Shown here piece after piece: positions 36,327-45,384 of a stretch of 64,000 bases of DNA (position 1 is its first letter; each line of letters opens with the position of its first letter). A program made the translations under genes and the position numbers. The notes beneath the pieces were generated by a model. The model was not told the origin of the DNA. It was given only the letters and a program-made list of their open reading frames with translations, and ran no database searches. Source of the DNA: DASQPR01 sp963797605 (GTDB lineage: Bacteria; Actinomycetota; Actinomycetes; Mycobacteriales; Micromonosporaceae). Location: contig CAWCPX010000004.1 in NCBI GenBank assembly GCA_963797605.1, forward strand, positions 1 to 64,000, written 5' to 3'.

Positions 36327-37559
36327 TTAGCTGCCGCCGAGGGCCGCCTGTGCGTTGGTTTGCAATCGTTGCAGGATGGCGGCCGGATCACCGGTCTTCA
36401 GGCCCTGGATGCCGGTGTCGAAGTCGGCGAGGACGCTGTCCATCTTCGGCGCGTTGACCGGGCCCTGACCGTAGGCGGCGCCGTCGATGAACGCCTTGTC
36501 CGTCGCGTTCGCCGACGTGTACTGGTCTTTCGCCGACTGCCTCGACGGCATGACCCCGAACGCCTTGGCGAACGAGAGCTGCTGGTTGACCGACGTCATC
36601 GCCTCGACGAACTGCACGGCCTGCGCCTTGAACTTGCTCTTCGCCGCGATGCCCCAGCACTGGGTGAACTCGAGCGTGCCGGGTCCGGCCGGGCCGGTGG
36701 GCATCGCGTTGACCGAGTACTTGATGTTCGGGTAGTCGCTCTGCATCGCGCCTTGGATCCAGTTGCCCTCGAACGTCATCGCGACCTTGCCCTTGCCGAA
36801 CGCCTCACCGGCCCATCCCGCGTCGAGCTGCTTCGGGTACTGCGCGAGTCCGCCGGCCAGCAGCGATTTCACGTAGGTCAGCGCGGCGACGTTGGCGGGC
36901 GTGTTCGCGGTGGCCTGGGTGCCGTCCTTGTTCGTGATCCAGCCGCCGGACTCGACCATGAAGGCTCCGACCCGGTCCCGGGTGTCTCCGATCGCGATCG
37001 GCGTGATGCCCTTCGCCTTGATCTTCTGAGCCACCGTGGTCAGCTGTGACCATGTGGTCGGCACGTCAGCGGTGGTGAGACCGGCCTTCGTCCACAGATC
37101 GGTGTTGATCTCCATGGCGATGGTGGAGAAGTCTTTCGGAAGGCAGTAGAGCTGGTCCTTGTACGTGAACGACTGCCGCAGCGTCGGGTAGAAGTCGTCG
37201 ACGTCCTTGACCTGGCTCGCGTACGGGTAGAGCGCACCGACGCTGGCGTAGTCGGCGAAGCGGGCCGCGTCCACGTAGAACACGTCCGGCGGGTTGCTGC
37301 CCGCGAACGCCTGGCCGAGTTGTTGGGCGATGTCCTGTGCGGGCGTGACGGTCGCCTTGTTGCCCGAGGATGACGCCCAGGCCGCGGCCGCACTGGTGAC
37401 GGCCTTTGTTTCGGCGTCGCCGGAGGACGCGATGAGAATCTTGAGGTCGGCCGGGCCGGCCTGTTGTTTGGCGGTGCCGTTGCTACCGCAGCCGGCCGCG
37501 AGGAACACGGCGGTGACGGCGATGGCGAGGCTGGTCATCGATAACGATCGGTGGCGCAT
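36327..37559 (-). CDS. Extracellular sugar-binding lipoprotein
   Basis: A 410-residue solute-binding protein of the CUT1 family. A signal peptide and lipobox (VTAVFLAAGCGSN, Cys near residue 24) anchor it to the membrane. Typical features follow: AAAWASSSGNKATVTPAQDI, NPPDVFYVDAARFADYAS, LPKDFSTIAMEINTDLW, AFGKGKVAMTFEGNWIQGAM. ATG 37559 has an AAGGGAG site. It delivers a sugar, probably an oligo- or alpha-glucoside given the neighbouring debranching-type enzyme, to the two permeases. Confidence 0.9.
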   Translation of the reverse strand: MRHRSLSMTSLAIAVTAVFLAAGCGSNGTAKQQAGPADLKILIASSGDAETKAVTSAAAAWASSSGNKATVTPAQDIAQQLGQAFAGSNPPDVFYVDAARFADYASVGALYPYASQVKDVDDFYPTLRQSFTYKDQLYCLPKDFSTIAMEINTDLWTKAGLTTADVPTTWSQLTTVAQKIKAKGITPIAIGDTRDRVGAFMVESGGWITNKDGTQATANTPANVAALTYVKSLLAGGLAQYPKQLDAGWAGEAFGKGKVAMTFEGNWIQGAMQSDYPNIKYSVNAMPTGPAGPGTLEFTQCWGIAAKSKFKAQAVQFVEAMTSVNQQLSFAKAFGVMPSRQSAKDQYTSANATDKAFIDGAAYGQGPVNAPKMDSVLADFDTGIQGLKTGDPAAILQRLQTNAQAALGGS

Positions 37560-37636
37560 GTGGGTCTCCCTTGACCGTGGACGCCGTGCGGGGGGCGTGA
37601 TGATGGGTGATGCGGTGGCGGATCGCGTGGCCGGGG

Positions 37637-38746
37637 TCAGCCCGCGACGTGCTCCGCCGTGACCGTGAGCCGCGCGAACGCGGGATCGCGGATGACCAGA
37701 TCCGGTGCGAGCAGCACATGATCTGCCGTCGCGCCGGTTGGCCCGGGGTTGTGTGTGGTTGTGGACTGGTCCGCTGCGCCGCCGGCGAGGAGCCGGGCCA
37801 GCAGGGTCATGCATTCGGCGGCCACCGACGACAGCGGCTGGCTGACGCTCGTCAGGCCGACCGCGGCCGCGACCGGCGTGTCGTCGAAGCCGGTCACCGC
37901 GATCCGCTCGGACGCGTCGGCTCCCAGGCGTCGCGGTCGGTTGCCTTCGCGGATCGCGCCGAGCGCGAGCGAGTCGCTGGCGCAGACGATGGCGGTGGGT
38001 GGTCTGGGCTGGTCGAGGAGGTCGGCGGCGGCCCGCGCTCCTTCGTCGACGCCGTCGGGGGTGCCACGCGCGAGGCTGACGTCGAAATGGCCGGCCTCTT
38101 CCAGGGTGCGGCTCCAGCCGGAACGGCGGTCGTCGCCGACGCCGGACCCGTGCGGCCAACCGATGAACCCGATGCGCTCGTGGCCTTGGCCCAGCAGGTG
38201 GCGGGTGGCGGCGGCGGTGCCGGCGGCGCCGTCGACGTCGACCCAGGGATGGCGGCGGGGCTCATCGTCGGGCGTCGCGCCCCATGGCCGCCCGAACGTG
38301 ACGAACGGGACGTCGTGGTCGGCGAGCCACGCGATGCGGCTATCACCGTGATGGGTGCTGGTCAGGACGAAACCATCCAACTGGTACGCCGCGAGAAGCT
38401 CTTCGTAGGTGCCGATCTCGTCGCCGTCGCCAGCCGCCGTGTAGAGCACGACCCGGTAGCCCGCCCCGGCCGCGGTCTCGGTGAGGCTGTGCAGGAACCG
38501 GTCGAGCACGGAGCCGTTGATGCCGTCGTGGGTCGGCTCGATGCGCACGGCGACGAGCCGGGAGCGGCCGGTGCGCATCTGGCGGGCGGCCTGGCTGGCG
38601 CGGTAACCGAGCGCGTCGATGGCCTCCAGCACCCGCTCCCGGGTGTCGCCGCGCACGAGGTGGGGGGCGTTGAGGACGTTGGACACGGTCTGCCGGCTCA
38701 CCTGCGCCTGCTGAGCCACCGTGGCTATCGTCGCCTTTTCCACCAT
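37637..38746 (-). CDS. LacI-family transcriptional repressor
   Basis: A 369-residue repressor. It has an N-terminal LacI HTH and hinge (TIATVAQQAQVSRQTVSNVL, VLEAIDALGYRASQAARQMR) and a periplasmic-binding-like effector domain (VAVRIEPTHDGINGSVLDRF, AIVCASDSLALGAIRE, VTGFDDTPVAAAVGLTSVSQ). It is the first gene of the importer transcription unit and is divergent from the glycosidase. The paired sites at 38764-38805 should be its operators. Confidence 0.92.
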   Translation of the reverse strand: MVEKATIATVAQQAQVSRQTVSNVLNAPHLVRGDTRERVLEAIDALGYRASQAARQMRTGRSRLVAVRIEPTHDGINGSVLDRFLHSLTETAAGAGYRVVLYTAAGDGDEIGTYEELLAAYQLDGFVLTSTHHGDSRIAWLADHDVPFVTFGRPWGATPDDEPRRHPWVDVDGAAGTAAATRHLLGQGHERIGFIGWPHGSGVGDDRRSGWSRTLEEAGHFDVSLARGTPDGVDEGARAAADLLDQPRPPTAIVCASDSLALGAIREGNRPRRLGADASERIAVTGFDDTPVAAAVGLTSVSQPLSSVAAECMTLLARLLAGGAADQSTTTHNPGPTGATADHVLLAPDLVIRDPAFARLTVTAEHVAG

Positions 38747-38763
38747 TGATGCCTTCCAGGGGG

Positions 38764-38805
38764 TTGATCGATCCAACTTCTGTAGGTAATGATTGGATCG
38801 ATCAA
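38764..38805. promoter_or_regulatory. Paired LacI operators
   Basis: TTGATCGATCCAA (38764-38776) and TTGGATCGATCAA (38793-38805) are exact reverse complements, and each is a near-palindrome around CGATCG. Their centres are 29 bp apart. They lie 18 bp from the repressor start and 125 bp before the glycosidase start. Two symmetric sites in a divergent gap suit a repressor dimer pair controlling both the importer and the glycosidase. Confidence 0.75.
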
Positions 38806-38929
38806 ATTTTTGATTGACGTTGACTTTGCCTCGCCGAAAGCGTTCGTGTCAAGAGTCGGGTTTCGCACCGGGCGTGCCGACCTAGGCGAGTTCACCGGTG
38901 GTCAAACCCCCACCGAAACGGAGACGCTT

Positions 38930-41071
38930 ATGACCGTGACAACCCTGCGCACCCTCCAGCCACTCCTGCATGATCTTGACTGCACGGTCCGCGCGCCGAC
39001 CGTCGTGCTCTCCGCCACTGACGGCCAGATCCGCAGCGCCGGCGTCCACGGCGTGTTCCATGCCGATCGCCGCGTGCTGTCGGAGGCCGTGCTGCGCGTC
39101 GACGGCACCGAACCCGAGTCCATCGGGCACGCCCCGGCCGGTGTCGGTCGCAGCCATTTCGTGAGCCTTGCCCGCCAACTCGGCAACCCCGGGCCCGATC
39201 CCACCGTCCGCGTCGATCGCTTCCGAGAGGTGTCGGCGGGCCAGATGACCGAGCGCGTACGCATCACGTCGGCCGCGTCGGAGCCGGTCCGGGCCGACCT
39301 GACCATCGAATTCGGATGCGATCTCGCCGATATTCACGTGGTCAAGGCTGGCGGCACCGGCGTCCCCCGCTCCCCCGCCTCCCACGCCGACGGCATGTCC
39401 TGGGCCGCGGACGGCATCCGCGTCGTCGTCGGACCCGTGGGCGGACAGCCGGCTGATCGCACCGAATCGGTCCTGACCTGGCACGTCGACGTGCCGGCGG
39501 GTGGCAGCGTCGAATGCGCCTGGCAAGTCCGCGTGACCGACGAACACGCCGTCGTCAGCGCGCCGGCCGCTCCGGTCGAATGGTCCCGGCCACAGGTCAC
39601 AGCAGCCGATCGCCGGCTCGAACGCCTGATCACCCGTTCTCTCAACGACCTCGAGTCGCTGCGGCTCGTCGAAAGTCGGCCCGCCGAGCTCGGCCGCCGT
39701 GACGGCGCGCTCATCGTCGGCCGGCCGCGTCGCCCCGGCGATGCCGAGCGGATCCCCGCGGCCGAACAGACCGGCGAGGCGTTCATCGGCGCCGGCGCCC
39801 CTTGGTATTTAACGCTTTTCGGCCGTGACAGCATCTGGGCGGCCCGCATGATGCTTCCGCTGGGCACCGAGATCGCCGGGTCCACCCTGCGGGCACTCGC
39901 CAGCCGACAGGGCCGCCGGGTCGACACCCGCACCGGCGAAGCGCCCGGCAAGATCATGCACGAACTTCGCCGCTCCGACACGGCACCCGAAGCGTGGCGC
40001 CTTCCCGCGGCCTATTACGGCACGGTCGACGCCACACCACTGTGGATCACCCTGCTCCACGACGCGTGGCGATGGGGCCTGCCCGAATCGCAGGTGGCCT
40101 CGCTGCTGCCGAGCATGGAGGCCGCGCTGGGCTGGCTCGACGCGTACGCCGACCCCGACGGCGACGGCTTCGTGGAATACCTCGACACCCACGGCACCGG
40201 GCTGGCGAACCAGGGCTGGAAGGACTCCGGCGACGCGATCCGGTTCGCCGACGGCACGATCGCCCAGGCCCCGATCGCTCTGGTGGAAGTGCAGGGCTAC
40301 GCGTACGCCGCCGCCCGCCAGGCCGCCGACCTCCTCGACGCGTTCGACCGGCCGGGCGCGGATCGGTGGCGCGCGTACGCCGACGCGATGGCCACCCGAT
40401 TCCGGGACCGGTTCTGGGTCGACGGCTCGAACGGCGCCTACCCGGCCCTGGCCCTGGACGCCGACAAACGACCGGTGGACGCGCTGACGAGCAACATCGG
40501 CCATCTCCTGCGCACGGGCATCCTGTCGCCGGACGAAGAAGCCCTGGTGGCCCGGCAACTCGCCAGCCCCGAAATGTCCGACGGGTACGGGCTGCGCACC
40601 ATGTCCTCGGCCAACGGCGGCTACCAACCGCTGTCCTACCACTGCGGCTCGATCTGGCCGCACGACACCGCTATCGTCGCAGCCGGTTTGGCCGCGACCG
40701 GCTTCGACGCGGAGGCCGCCGCTCTCATCGACGGGCTCCTCGCCGCCGCCGAAGCGTTCGATTACCGGCTGCCGGAGATCTACGGCGGCGACCCACGGGA
40801 GGCGATCGCCCGACCGGTGCCGTATCCGGCCGCGTGCCACCCGCAGGCCTGGTCGGCCGCCGCGGCCATCACGATCACCCAGGTCGCGCTCGGGCTCACG
40901 CCTGACGTGCCCGCTGGCCGGCTCGGCGCCCGACCTCTCGCCGGGAACCCGCTGGGGGCGCTGCGCGTCGATGGTCTGCGGCTCGCCGGTCAGCCCTTCG
41001 ACGTCGACATCGACGCGACGGGGCGGCAGTGGGTCTCCGACCTTCCGGACGGGATCGAGCTGATCGGGTAG
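38930..41071 (+). CDS. Glycogen debranching-type glycoside hydrolase (amylo-alpha-1,6-glucosidase family)
   Basis: A 713-residue protein. The N-terminal GDE_N_bis domain covers about residues 1-210 (CTVRAPTVVLSATDGQIRSA, GVHGVFHADRRVLSEAVLRV). The (alpha/alpha)6 catalytic domain follows (APWYLTLFGRDSIWAARMML, KIMHELRR, LANQGWKDSGDAIRFADGTI, YHCGSIWPHDTAIVAAGLAA). The GRDS block and WPHD motif are typical of the MGH1-like debranching group; no signal peptide is seen, so it acts in the cytoplasm on imported alpha-glucans. ATG 38930 follows a GGAGA-like site. It is divergent from LacI and the importer and is probably induced with them. Confidence 0.88.
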   Translation: MTVTTLRTLQPLLHDLDCTVRAPTVVLSATDGQIRSAGVHGVFHADRRVLSEAVLRVDGTEPESIGHAPAGVGRSHFVSLARQLGNPGPDPTVRVDRFREVSAGQMTERVRITSAASEPVRADLTIEFGCDLADIHVVKAGGTGVPRSPASHADGMSWAADGIRVVVGPVGGQPADRTESVLTWHVDVPAGGSVECAWQVRVTDEHAVVSAPAAPVEWSRPQVTAADRRLERLITRSLNDLESLRLVESRPAELGRRDGALIVGRPRRPGDAERIPAAEQTGEAFIGAGAPWYLTLFGRDSIWAARMMLPLGTEIAGSTLRALASRQGRRVDTRTGEAPGKIMHELRRSDTAPEAWRLPAAYYGTVDATPLWITLLHDAWRWGLPESQVASLLPSMEAALGWLDAYADPDGDGFVEYLDTHGTGLANQGWKDSGDAIRFADGTIAQAPIALVEVQGYAYAAARQAADLLDAFDRPGADRWRAYADAMATRFRDRFWVDGSNGAYPALALDADKRPVDALTSNIGHLLRTGILSPDEEALVARQLASPEMSDGYGLRTMSSANGGYQPLSYHCGSIWPHDTAIVAAGLAATGFDAEAAALIDGLLAAAEAFDYRLPEIYGGDPREAIARPVPYPAACHPQAWSAAAAITITQVALGLTPDVPAGRLGARPLAGNPLGALRVDGLRLAGQPFDVDIDATGRQWVSDLPDGIELIG

Positions 41072-41124
41072 CTGCGGCTCGGCTGGTAGCCGCGGCTCGG
41101 CTGGTAATTACGGCTCGGCTGGTG
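41071..41124. repeat. Three 18-bp tandem repeats carrying stop codons
   Basis: Units start at 41071, 41089 and 41107 with the shared core CGGCTCGGCTGGT. In the glycosidase frame the stops are TAG 41069-41071, TAG 41087-41089 and TAA 41105-41107; the next equivalent codon (41123-41125) is TGG. Each unit reads x-R-L-G-W-stop. The array fills the gap to the convergent ABC exporter gene, whose stop begins at 41126. It has the same length and frame logic as the array at 14013 but unrelated sequence. Confidence 0.85.
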
Positions 41125-41125
41125 G

Positions 41126-42970
41126 TTATCGGTAGGCGAGGGCCTGGATCGCGTAGAGGTCGGCGTACTGTCCGCCGCGCGCGATCAGGTCGTCGTGGCT
41201 GCCGACCTCCACGACCCGGGCGCCGTCGAGCACGATGATCAGGTCGGCCATGCGAGCCGTCGAGAACCGGTGCGACACGAGGATCGTGATCCCGCCGGTC
41301 GGGTTGTCGCGCCGGGCCCCGGCCGCGTATTTCTCGAAGAGCGCGTGCTCGGTCTCGGCGTCGAGGGCCGCTGTCGGCTCGTCGAGCACGAGCAGCAGCG
41401 GCGCCGCCCGCATGAAACCGCGGGCGAGCGCCAATTTCTGCCACTGACCGAACGAGACGTCGACACCTTCGGGCCACGCCCGCCCCAACTGCGTCGCGAG
41501 TTGCCGCGGCAGCGCGTCGACGACATCGTCGGCCCCGGCGCGGTCGATGGCGCCGACCACCGCGGGCTCGTCGTCGGCGAACGGCAGGTCGCCGACACCG
41601 ACGACGGTCTGCGCCCGCAACTCGAACCGGAAGAAGTCTTGGTAGGCGCCCGCGATCTTCGCGCGCCAGCCGTCGGCCGGGATGCGGGCGAGGTCAACGC
41701 CGTCGATCAGGATCCGGCCGGTGCTCGGTTCGTAGAACTTCGACAGGAGTTTCACGAGCGTGCTCTTACCGGCGCCGTTTTCGCCGACGATCGCGACCAC
41801 GCTTCCGGCCGGCAGGCTCACGTTGACATCGCGCAGCACCGGCTCGGTCGTGCCGGGATAGGCGAACGTGACGTTCTCGAAGCGGATCTCGTCGACGATC
41901 GCGTTCGGTGCCGGCTTGTCGGCCTGTTCGACGAACGACGCGGCGTAGTCCTCCAGCCACGCGAGCCGACGGGATCCGTCGAGCCAGATGCCACGAAGGA
42001 ATCCGATCTCACCCACGGTCGCACCGACGTAGGCCGAGAGCCGAGCGCCCGCCGCCAAGACGAGAAGCACGTCACCGGCGGAGGCATGCAGACCAACCGC
42101 CACGAACACGATGGCGCCGACGTAACCGCCGCCGAAGATCGCCCAACCGACCGAGTGCCACCACGCCGACCCGACCCGGGCCTCGGAAACGCCCGCGTAC
42201 CAACGGGCCCAGGCTGCCCGCCGATCGCGTACGACCCGGTCGCCGACACCGAGCACCCGGACCTCTTTGCCGGGCGGCGCCGTCGTCCCGATGACGAACA
42301 GGTGCCTGGCCAGCCGCGCGGCCGACGCGCCGCGCTCCTGCGCCTTGCGCTCGACGGCCGGGCGCCAACCGGAGGTCAACACCGTCGGCAGAGCGAACAA
42401 CGCGAGCAGGATCAGCCACGGGTTGATCGACATCAGCAGGCCGATGGTGATCGCGAGGCGCAGGATCCACCCGATCGTCGAGAACACCGACATGTACATG
42501 TGATCGAGCACGAACACCTGGTCACGCAACACCGCGAGCCGATCGAGATAATCGGGGCGCTCGTGATGCGTGATCGTGGCGACCTTCGCCTGCAGGCGCG
42601 CGACGTGCGACTCCAACGCGATCGTGACCCGGTCGCGGAACCGCCGCTGCACCCGTGTCGACAGCAAGCTCAAATACCACGTCGCCGTCGCCGAAGCGCC
42701 AAGGCCGCCGAGCGCGATGTAGATCGTCGTGTGGTCGCCGCTGGTCGCGGCGTCGCTCAGCAACTTGAGCCAGAGCGCGAACAGCGCGTCGGGCACGGCG
42801 GCGGCCAGGGACAGCAGGAACGCGATGAGCATGAGCCGCGGCTCGTGACGGTAACCGAGGCGACACAGCCGCCACATGGACGCGAGCGCCGCCGGCATCG
42901 GGATCTCGGGCGCGTGCGATGTCACGCTCGGCGCCGCCGTCGAGGCCAGGGTGTCAGCTGAGGACGTCAT
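41126..42970 (-). CDS. ABC exporter half-transporter with degenerate signature motif
   Basis: A 614-residue fused permease-ATPase. It has about six membrane segments (LMLIAFLLSLAAAVPDALFA, AWWHSVGWAIFGGGYVGAIV) and a C-terminal nucleotide-binding domain. Walker A is GENGAGKSTLVKLL, the signature is VSFGQWQKLALARG rather than LSGGQ, Walker B is LLLVLDEPTAALD, and the H-loop is LVSHRFSTARMAD. ATG 42970 lies inside the end of the upstream partner gene (17-bp overlap) after a GAGGAG site. With that partner it should form a heterodimeric exporter; cargo unknown. Confidence 0.88.
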   Translation of the reverse strand: MTSSADTLASTAAPSVTSHAPEIPMPAALASMWRLCRLGYRHEPRLMLIAFLLSLAAAVPDALFALWLKLLSDAATSGDHTTIYIALGGLGASATATWYLSLLSTRVQRRFRDRVTIALESHVARLQAKVATITHHERPDYLDRLAVLRDQVFVLDHMYMSVFSTIGWILRLAITIGLLMSINPWLILLALFALPTVLTSGWRPAVERKAQERGASAARLARHLFVIGTTAPPGKEVRVLGVGDRVVRDRRAAWARWYAGVSEARVGSAWWHSVGWAIFGGGYVGAIVFVAVGLHASAGDVLLVLAAGARLSAYVGATVGEIGFLRGIWLDGSRRLAWLEDYAASFVEQADKPAPNAIVDEIRFENVTFAYPGTTEPVLRDVNVSLPAGSVVAIVGENGAGKSTLVKLLSKFYEPSTGRILIDGVDLARIPADGWRAKIAGAYQDFFRFELRAQTVVGVGDLPFADDEPAVVGAIDRAGADDVVDALPRQLATQLGRAWPEGVDVSFGQWQKLALARGFMRAAPLLLVLDEPTAALDAETEHALFEKYAAGARRDNPTGGITILVSHRFSTARMADLIIVLDGARVVEVGSHDDLIARGGQYADLYAIQALAYR

Positions 42971-44852
42971 AGATGATCTCCTCCTCGTCGTCATCGGGCG
43001 CGCCGTCGGCGAACCGTTGGGCCTGGAGGTCGAACATGGTCCGGTAGCGGCCGCCGTGTGCCATCAGCTCTTCGTGGCTGCCGAGTTCGACGACCGCGCC
43101 GTCTTCGACGACACAGATCTGGTCGGCCTGGCGCACGGTGGAGAACCGGTGTGAGACCAGCACGGTGATGGCGTCGCTCGTGGCGGCGAGGATGCGCGAG
43201 AAGATCTCGGCCTCGCCGCGGGCATCGAGTTGCGCCGTGGGCTCGTCGAGGAGCACCACGCCGGCGCCCAGCCGCACCGAGGCCAGAGCGCGCGCGAGCG
43301 CGACGCGTTGCCACTGCCCACCGCTGAGATCGGTGCCGCCGGGGTAACCCTTCGCGAGTATCGTGTCGAGGCCGGCGAGGTCGCGCGCGCCGGCGTCATG
43401 CAGGGCGGCGAGCACGGCGTCGTCGGAGGCGCCGAGCGGTGCGACGTTGTCTCGCAGCGACAGCTCGAAGCGCACGAAGTCCTGGAACACCGCGGTGATG
43501 CGGGAACGCCACTCCGCCACGTCGAAGTCGCGGATGTCGATGCCGTCGGCCTCGATGCTTCCGGACTGCGGATCGTAGAGTCGGCAGATCAGCTTCGCGA
43601 GCGTTGTCTTACCGGCGCCGTTGCGCCCGACGATCGCGAGCGAGGAGGCCGCCGGGATGGTCAGGTTGAAGCCGCTCAGCACCGGTGTCGTGGTGCCCGG
43701 ATAGGCGAAGGTCACGTCGCGCAGCCGCAACTCCCGAACCGGCAGCCCGGCGGCGGGGCGAGGGTCGGCCGGTGGCGGCGTCGGCAGTTCGCCCGCGACC
43801 GCTGCGGCCGGACCGAGACGGAGCACCGCCGCGACCGGGGCCGCACTGCCGTCAAGTGCCCAGTTGAGACCGCCGAACGCGATCGCTGACGTGCCGATGG
43901 CCGCCTGCGCGAACGTCACCGTCGCACCGAGCGCCAGCGCGCCGCTCACCAGCGCGTGCCCCAGCAGCCCGAACACAGCCGCGTTACCCGCCAAAACGAT
44001 CAGCACGCAGACGAGGACCGGACGCTCCCGCAGCCGGGTGGCTTCATATTGCAGATCGTGCAGCCGCCGTCGCCGGGCGATGAACCGCTCGATCACCCAG
44101 TCGGCGAGACCGAACATGCGAACCTCTTTCGCCGCAGGCGACTCCACGGCGAGGCGGTAGGAGTAGTCAGCGTCTTGCTGTGCCTCGCGGACCTCGGTCG
44201 TGTTGCGGTCGTGCCAGACACCGCTCTCGCGCAGCAGCCAGTGCGTCGACAGCCACGCTCCCGCGAGCACGAACGGCGCCCACCACGTCCACCCGAAGAG
44301 CACGACGGCGCATGCCAACCCGCTGAACAGCGCCACCAACCCATCGGCGATGAAGTCCATCGACAGCGACAGCGGCGGCCCCTGCATGCCGAGGTCGAAG
44401 TCACGCGCGGTCGCCATGTCGGCGGCGAGCGCCGGGCTCTCCAGGTGACCGATGCCGGGCGGATCGACGCACGCCTCCGTGAGCCGGTCGTAAAGCCACG
44501 CCGACGTGCGGTCGCCGAGATTGCCACTGACCGCGCGGTGCACCGGCAGCAGCACCTGCATCGCGATGAACACCACGCCGACGAACGCGAGCGGACCACC
44601 GAGCGCACGGCTCGCGGTGACAGCGGCGACGAGAGACCCCATCGCGATCGCGAACACCGCCGGCAGCACCGCGCGCAACGTCAGCAACGCCCACCAGGCA
44701 ACCGCGAAGCCACGGTGAGCCTTGGGCAGCACGCCGAAGAAGGCCCACTCCTTGCGGGCGCGCAGCCGGGCGATCGGGTTCCCCGGCGACGTGGCGGCAG
44801 CGGCGGTGGCTCCGGCCGGCTCAGCGACATCGACCCCGTGGTTACTCACCAC
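42954..44852 (-). CDS. ABC exporter half-transporter with canonical signature
   Basis: A 632-residue permease-ATPase from GTG 44852. It has an N-terminal membrane domain (WWALLTLRAVLPAVFAIAMG, LAFVGVVFIAMQVLLPVHRA) and an ATPase with Walker A GRNGAGKTTLAKLI, canonical LSGGQWQRVALARAL, Walker B GVVLLDEPTAQLD and H-loop LVSHRFSTVRQAD. It is the first gene of the two-gene operon. The mismatch between its normal signature and the degenerate one of its partner is typical of asymmetric heterodimeric exporters. Cargo unknown. Confidence 0.9.
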   Translation of the reverse strand: MVSNHGVDVAEPAGATAAAATSPGNPIARLRARKEWAFFGVLPKAHRGFAVAWWALLTLRAVLPAVFAIAMGSLVAAVTASRALGGPLAFVGVVFIAMQVLLPVHRAVSGNLGDRTSAWLYDRLTEACVDPPGIGHLESPALAADMATARDFDLGMQGPPLSLSMDFIADGLVALFSGLACAVVLFGWTWWAPFVLAGAWLSTHWLLRESGVWHDRNTTEVREAQQDADYSYRLAVESPAAKEVRMFGLADWVIERFIARRRRLHDLQYEATRLRERPVLVCVLIVLAGNAAVFGLLGHALVSGALALGATVTFAQAAIGTSAIAFGGLNWALDGSAAPVAAVLRLGPAAAVAGELPTPPPADPRPAAGLPVRELRLRDVTFAYPGTTTPVLSGFNLTIPAASSLAIVGRNGAGKTTLAKLICRLYDPQSGSIEADGIDIRDFDVAEWRSRITAVFQDFVRFELSLRDNVAPLGASDDAVLAALHDAGARDLAGLDTILAKGYPGGTDLSGGQWQRVALARALASVRLGAGVVLLDEPTAQLDARGEAEIFSRILAATSDAITVLVSHRFSTVRQADQICVVEDGAVVELGSHEELMAHGGRYRTMFDLQAQRFADGAPDDDEEEIIYDVLS

Positions 44853-44927
44853 GCGATGATGTCACCGCCCTGTGACATTTTCCGGCCCGACGCTCCGCCC
44901 GCCGGCCGAGGCGCGACACGCTCGAGT

Positions 44928-45018
44928 GACACGCCGACGGGTCCGGATTTCCGACACCAGCGACGTCTCGGACGGCCTGCCGCGACAGTGGTGTCGGAAA
45001 TCCAATGGTCGGCGTGTC
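44928..45018. repeat. Long imperfect inverted repeat
   Basis: The left arm contains GACACGCCGAC (44928-44938) and GGATTTCCGACACCA (44945-44959). The right arm contains TGGTGTCGGAAATCC (44989-45003) and GTCGGCGTGTC (45008-45018). Both sub-arms pair perfectly (11 and 15 bp) across short unmatched internal stretches, with a 29-nt apical loop. The right end runs into the palindrome CGTGTCGACACG. It lies between the zinc-ribbon gene and the exporter operon, both minus strand. It could be a terminator, a structured RNA or a small transposon-like element. Confidence 0.75.
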
Positions 45019-45052
45019 GACACGCGAGAAATCGAGGCGGCCCGTTCGAACG

Positions 45053-45238
45053 CTAGTCGAAATCGAAGAAACTGTGATCGTCGTAGAAGTGCAGCACATA
45101 CCGGCACTGCATACAGATCATCAAGGTCATGCGGTGACTCGTATATCCCCATCGACTGTCCTCGCGCGACTCCTCCACCTGGAAGTCGGTGCACCGGCAC
45201 AGGGGGCAGGCAAGCTGAGTGGGCGGCATGAAAACCAA
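45053..45238 (-). CDS. Small zinc-ribbon protein
   Basis: A 61-residue protein (58 if ATG 45229 is used). Two CxxC knuckles are clear (ACPLCRCTDFQVEE and LMICMQCRYVLHFYDDHS), giving a four-Cys zinc site, and it ends in an acidic aromatic tail (HSFFDFD). The family is unknown to me. It is upstream of the long inverted repeat and divergent from the YpfJ-type protease, so it may be transcribed alone. Confidence 0.65.
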   Translation of the reverse strand: MVFMPPTQLACPLCRCTDFQVEESREDSRWGYTSHRMTLMICMQCRYVLHFYDDHSFFDFD

Positions 45239-45384
45239 TGTAAGTGTGGTACGCCACCTGCCGACCCACGCCGCCGGACCTCGATGATTCTGGGAATTCG
45301 CGGTGCGTGATTGATGGGCGCTATCGGCGGGTATCCGGGGCGGGACACGGTTTCGCCCCGACGCTCCCCCACGATCGAGGTCTG

